In this document: positions 63,272-64,000 of the stretch, piece by piece
How positions within the stretch are numbered: position 1 is the stretch's first letter
Layout: each line of letters begins with the position of its first letter
DNA from: Silvimonas amylolytica
Lineage (GTDB): Bacteria; Pseudomonadota; Gammaproteobacteria; Burkholderiales; Chitinibacteraceae
NCBI RefSeq assembly: GCF_014645555.1
Contig: NZ_BMLY01000006.1
Span: forward strand, 62,001-126,000
DNA length: 64,000 nt
Direction: 5' to 3'
Translations under genes and position numbers: made by a program
Notes under the pieces: model-generated
Database searches by the model: none
The model's input: the letters and a program-made list of their open reading frames with translations, nothing else
Told to the model about the DNA's origin: nothing

Positions 63272-64000
63272 ATGACTGACCAACAAACCAACGCCGTGGC
63301 TCCGGACGCACCAGCGCCCGTTGCTGCGCCGGCGACTGCGCTGCCCAATAACAACGGCGGCCTCATTCGCGGCTTGAGCACCTATCTGGGCCTTGCTGGC
63401 GCATTGATCGCCATGATTGCGCTGTTCTCGGTGCTCAGTTCGCACTTTTTTACGTATGACACCTTCAGTCTGATTGCCAACCAGATTCCTGATCTGGTCG
63501 TCATGGCGGTCGGCATGACTTTCATTCTGATTATTGCCGGGATCGATCTCTCGGTCGGTTCTGTGCTGGCTCTGGCGGCTTCGGTCGTCAGTGTGGCTGC
63601 ACTCAAGTATCAGATGGGGCCCTGGTCGTCGGCGTTGTTGGGTATGGCCGCCGCCGCCGTGGCAGGGGCATTGACCGGTACGGTCACCGTGGCGTGGCGC
63701 ATTCCATCGTTCATTGTGTCGCTGGGCGTGCTGGAGATCGCGCGTGGTCTGGCGTACCAGTTGACCAACTCGCGCACCGCTTACATTGGTGCACAATTTG
63801 ATTGGCTCTCCAACCCGATCGCCGTCGGTATTTCGCCCGCTTTCCTGATTGCTGTGGCCGTCATGGTCATTGCGCAACTGGTACTCACCCGCACGGTATT
63901 TGGCCGTTATCTGGTCGGCATTGGTACCAACGAAGAAGCTGTGCGCCTTGCCGGTATCAACCCCAAACCCTACAAGCTGGCAGTGTTCGCACTGATGGGC
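63272..64000 (+). CDS. rbsC: Ribose-type sugar ABC transporter permease, 3'-truncated by the window
   Basis: This is the membrane channel subunit; the frame is open to the last base after 243 codons, so roughly the last quarter is missing. After an Ala/Pro-rich N-terminal tail of about 30 residues come several hydrophobic segments. The family motif is MTFILIIAGIDLSVGSVLALAASV, and the coupling segment is VGIGTNEEAVRLAGINPKPYKL. ATG 63272 has ACAGGAG upstream. It should be followed by further ribose genes outside the window. Confidence 0.9.
   Translation, partial: MTDQQTNAVAPDAPAPVAAPATALPNNNGGLIRGLSTYLGLAGALIAMIALFSVLSSHFFTYDTFSLIANQIPDLVVMAVGMTFILIIAGIDLSVGSVLALAASVVSVAALKYQMGPWSSALLGMAAAAVAGALTGTVTVAWRIPSFIVSLGVLEIARGLAYQLTNSRTAYIGAQFDWLSNPIAVGISPAFLIAVAVMVIAQLVLTRTVFGRYLVGIGTNEEAVRLAGINPKPYKLAVFALMG

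Noticed and set aside
1-64000. CRISPR arrays, tRNA or rRNA genes, insertion sequences, prophage or toxin-antitoxin loci
   Set aside because: No spaced direct repeats, cloverleaf sequences, transposase, integrase or paired small genes could be identified; the window appears to be core chromosome.

Overview
The window is 64 kb of chromosomal DNA of moderately high GC. It is densely packed with housekeeping genes, most on the plus strand, and carries no tRNA, rRNA, phage, insertion sequence or CRISPR array that I can see. Gene content and order point to a betaproteobacterium of the Neisseriales. The main evidence is the protease-glutaredoxin-lepA-lepB-DUF4845-rnc-era-recO-pdxJ block, the nrdR-ribD-ribE-ribB-ribH-nusB-thiL-pgpA block, dapA-bamC, and a long sdh-gltA-suc-lpd cluster. 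A NagE-type GlcNAc permease suggests a chitin-associated genus, but the family assignment is inference only.

Layout. 1-8531: envelope stress protease (5' end cut by the window), translation factor LepA, signal peptidase I, RNase III, Era, RecO and a PdxJ with altered active-site residues. 8654-10763: a SpoIIAA-like STAS protein and a large protein with PilZ-type c-di-GMP binding motifs. 10843-13331 (minus): esterase, MogA, HAD phosphatase and DarP. 13424-15384: PmbA and an AlkA-like glycosylase. 15409-19712: three regulator or transporter units (MarR with a divergent aminotransferase; LysR with a divergent EamA exporter). 19920-25862: Lrp regulator and a complete branched-chain amino acid ABC transporter (livK-H-M-G-F), separated by a repeat-rich spacer. 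25946-31117: EamA exporter, low-molecular-weight tyrosine phosphatase, a probable Mn exporter, and a purine uptake and salvage operon (NCS2 permease-apt-hpt). 31333-38838: glyA, then nrdR, riboflavin genes, nusB, thiL and pgpA. 38935-41088 (minus): dapA-bamC. 41746-43719: nagE. 43884-58986: a TCA cluster, with mdh divergent from a GntR regulator followed by sdhCDAB-sdhE-gltA-sucAB-lpd-sucCD. 59048-59797 (minus): lipoprotein metalloprotease. 60535-64000: start of a ribose-type ABC operon, with rbsC cut by the window end.

The TCA cluster encodes citrate synthase, 2-oxoglutarate dehydrogenase, succinyl-CoA synthetase, succinate dehydrogenase with its FAD assembly factor, and malate dehydrogenase. 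A 14-bp perfect palindrome between mdh and gntR is the best candidate operator for its regulator.

No new defence or mobile system was found. The most unusual signal is PdxJ at the normal pdxJ locus. It keeps both catalytic histidines but has Gln in place of the catalytic Glu, and its usually invariant substrate loop is completely replaced. Other points of interest are a 9-bp tandem repeat ahead of livK, paired palindromic operators at the MarR and ribose loci, shared intergenic repeats, a structured element after sdhB, and a possible Mn riboswitch.
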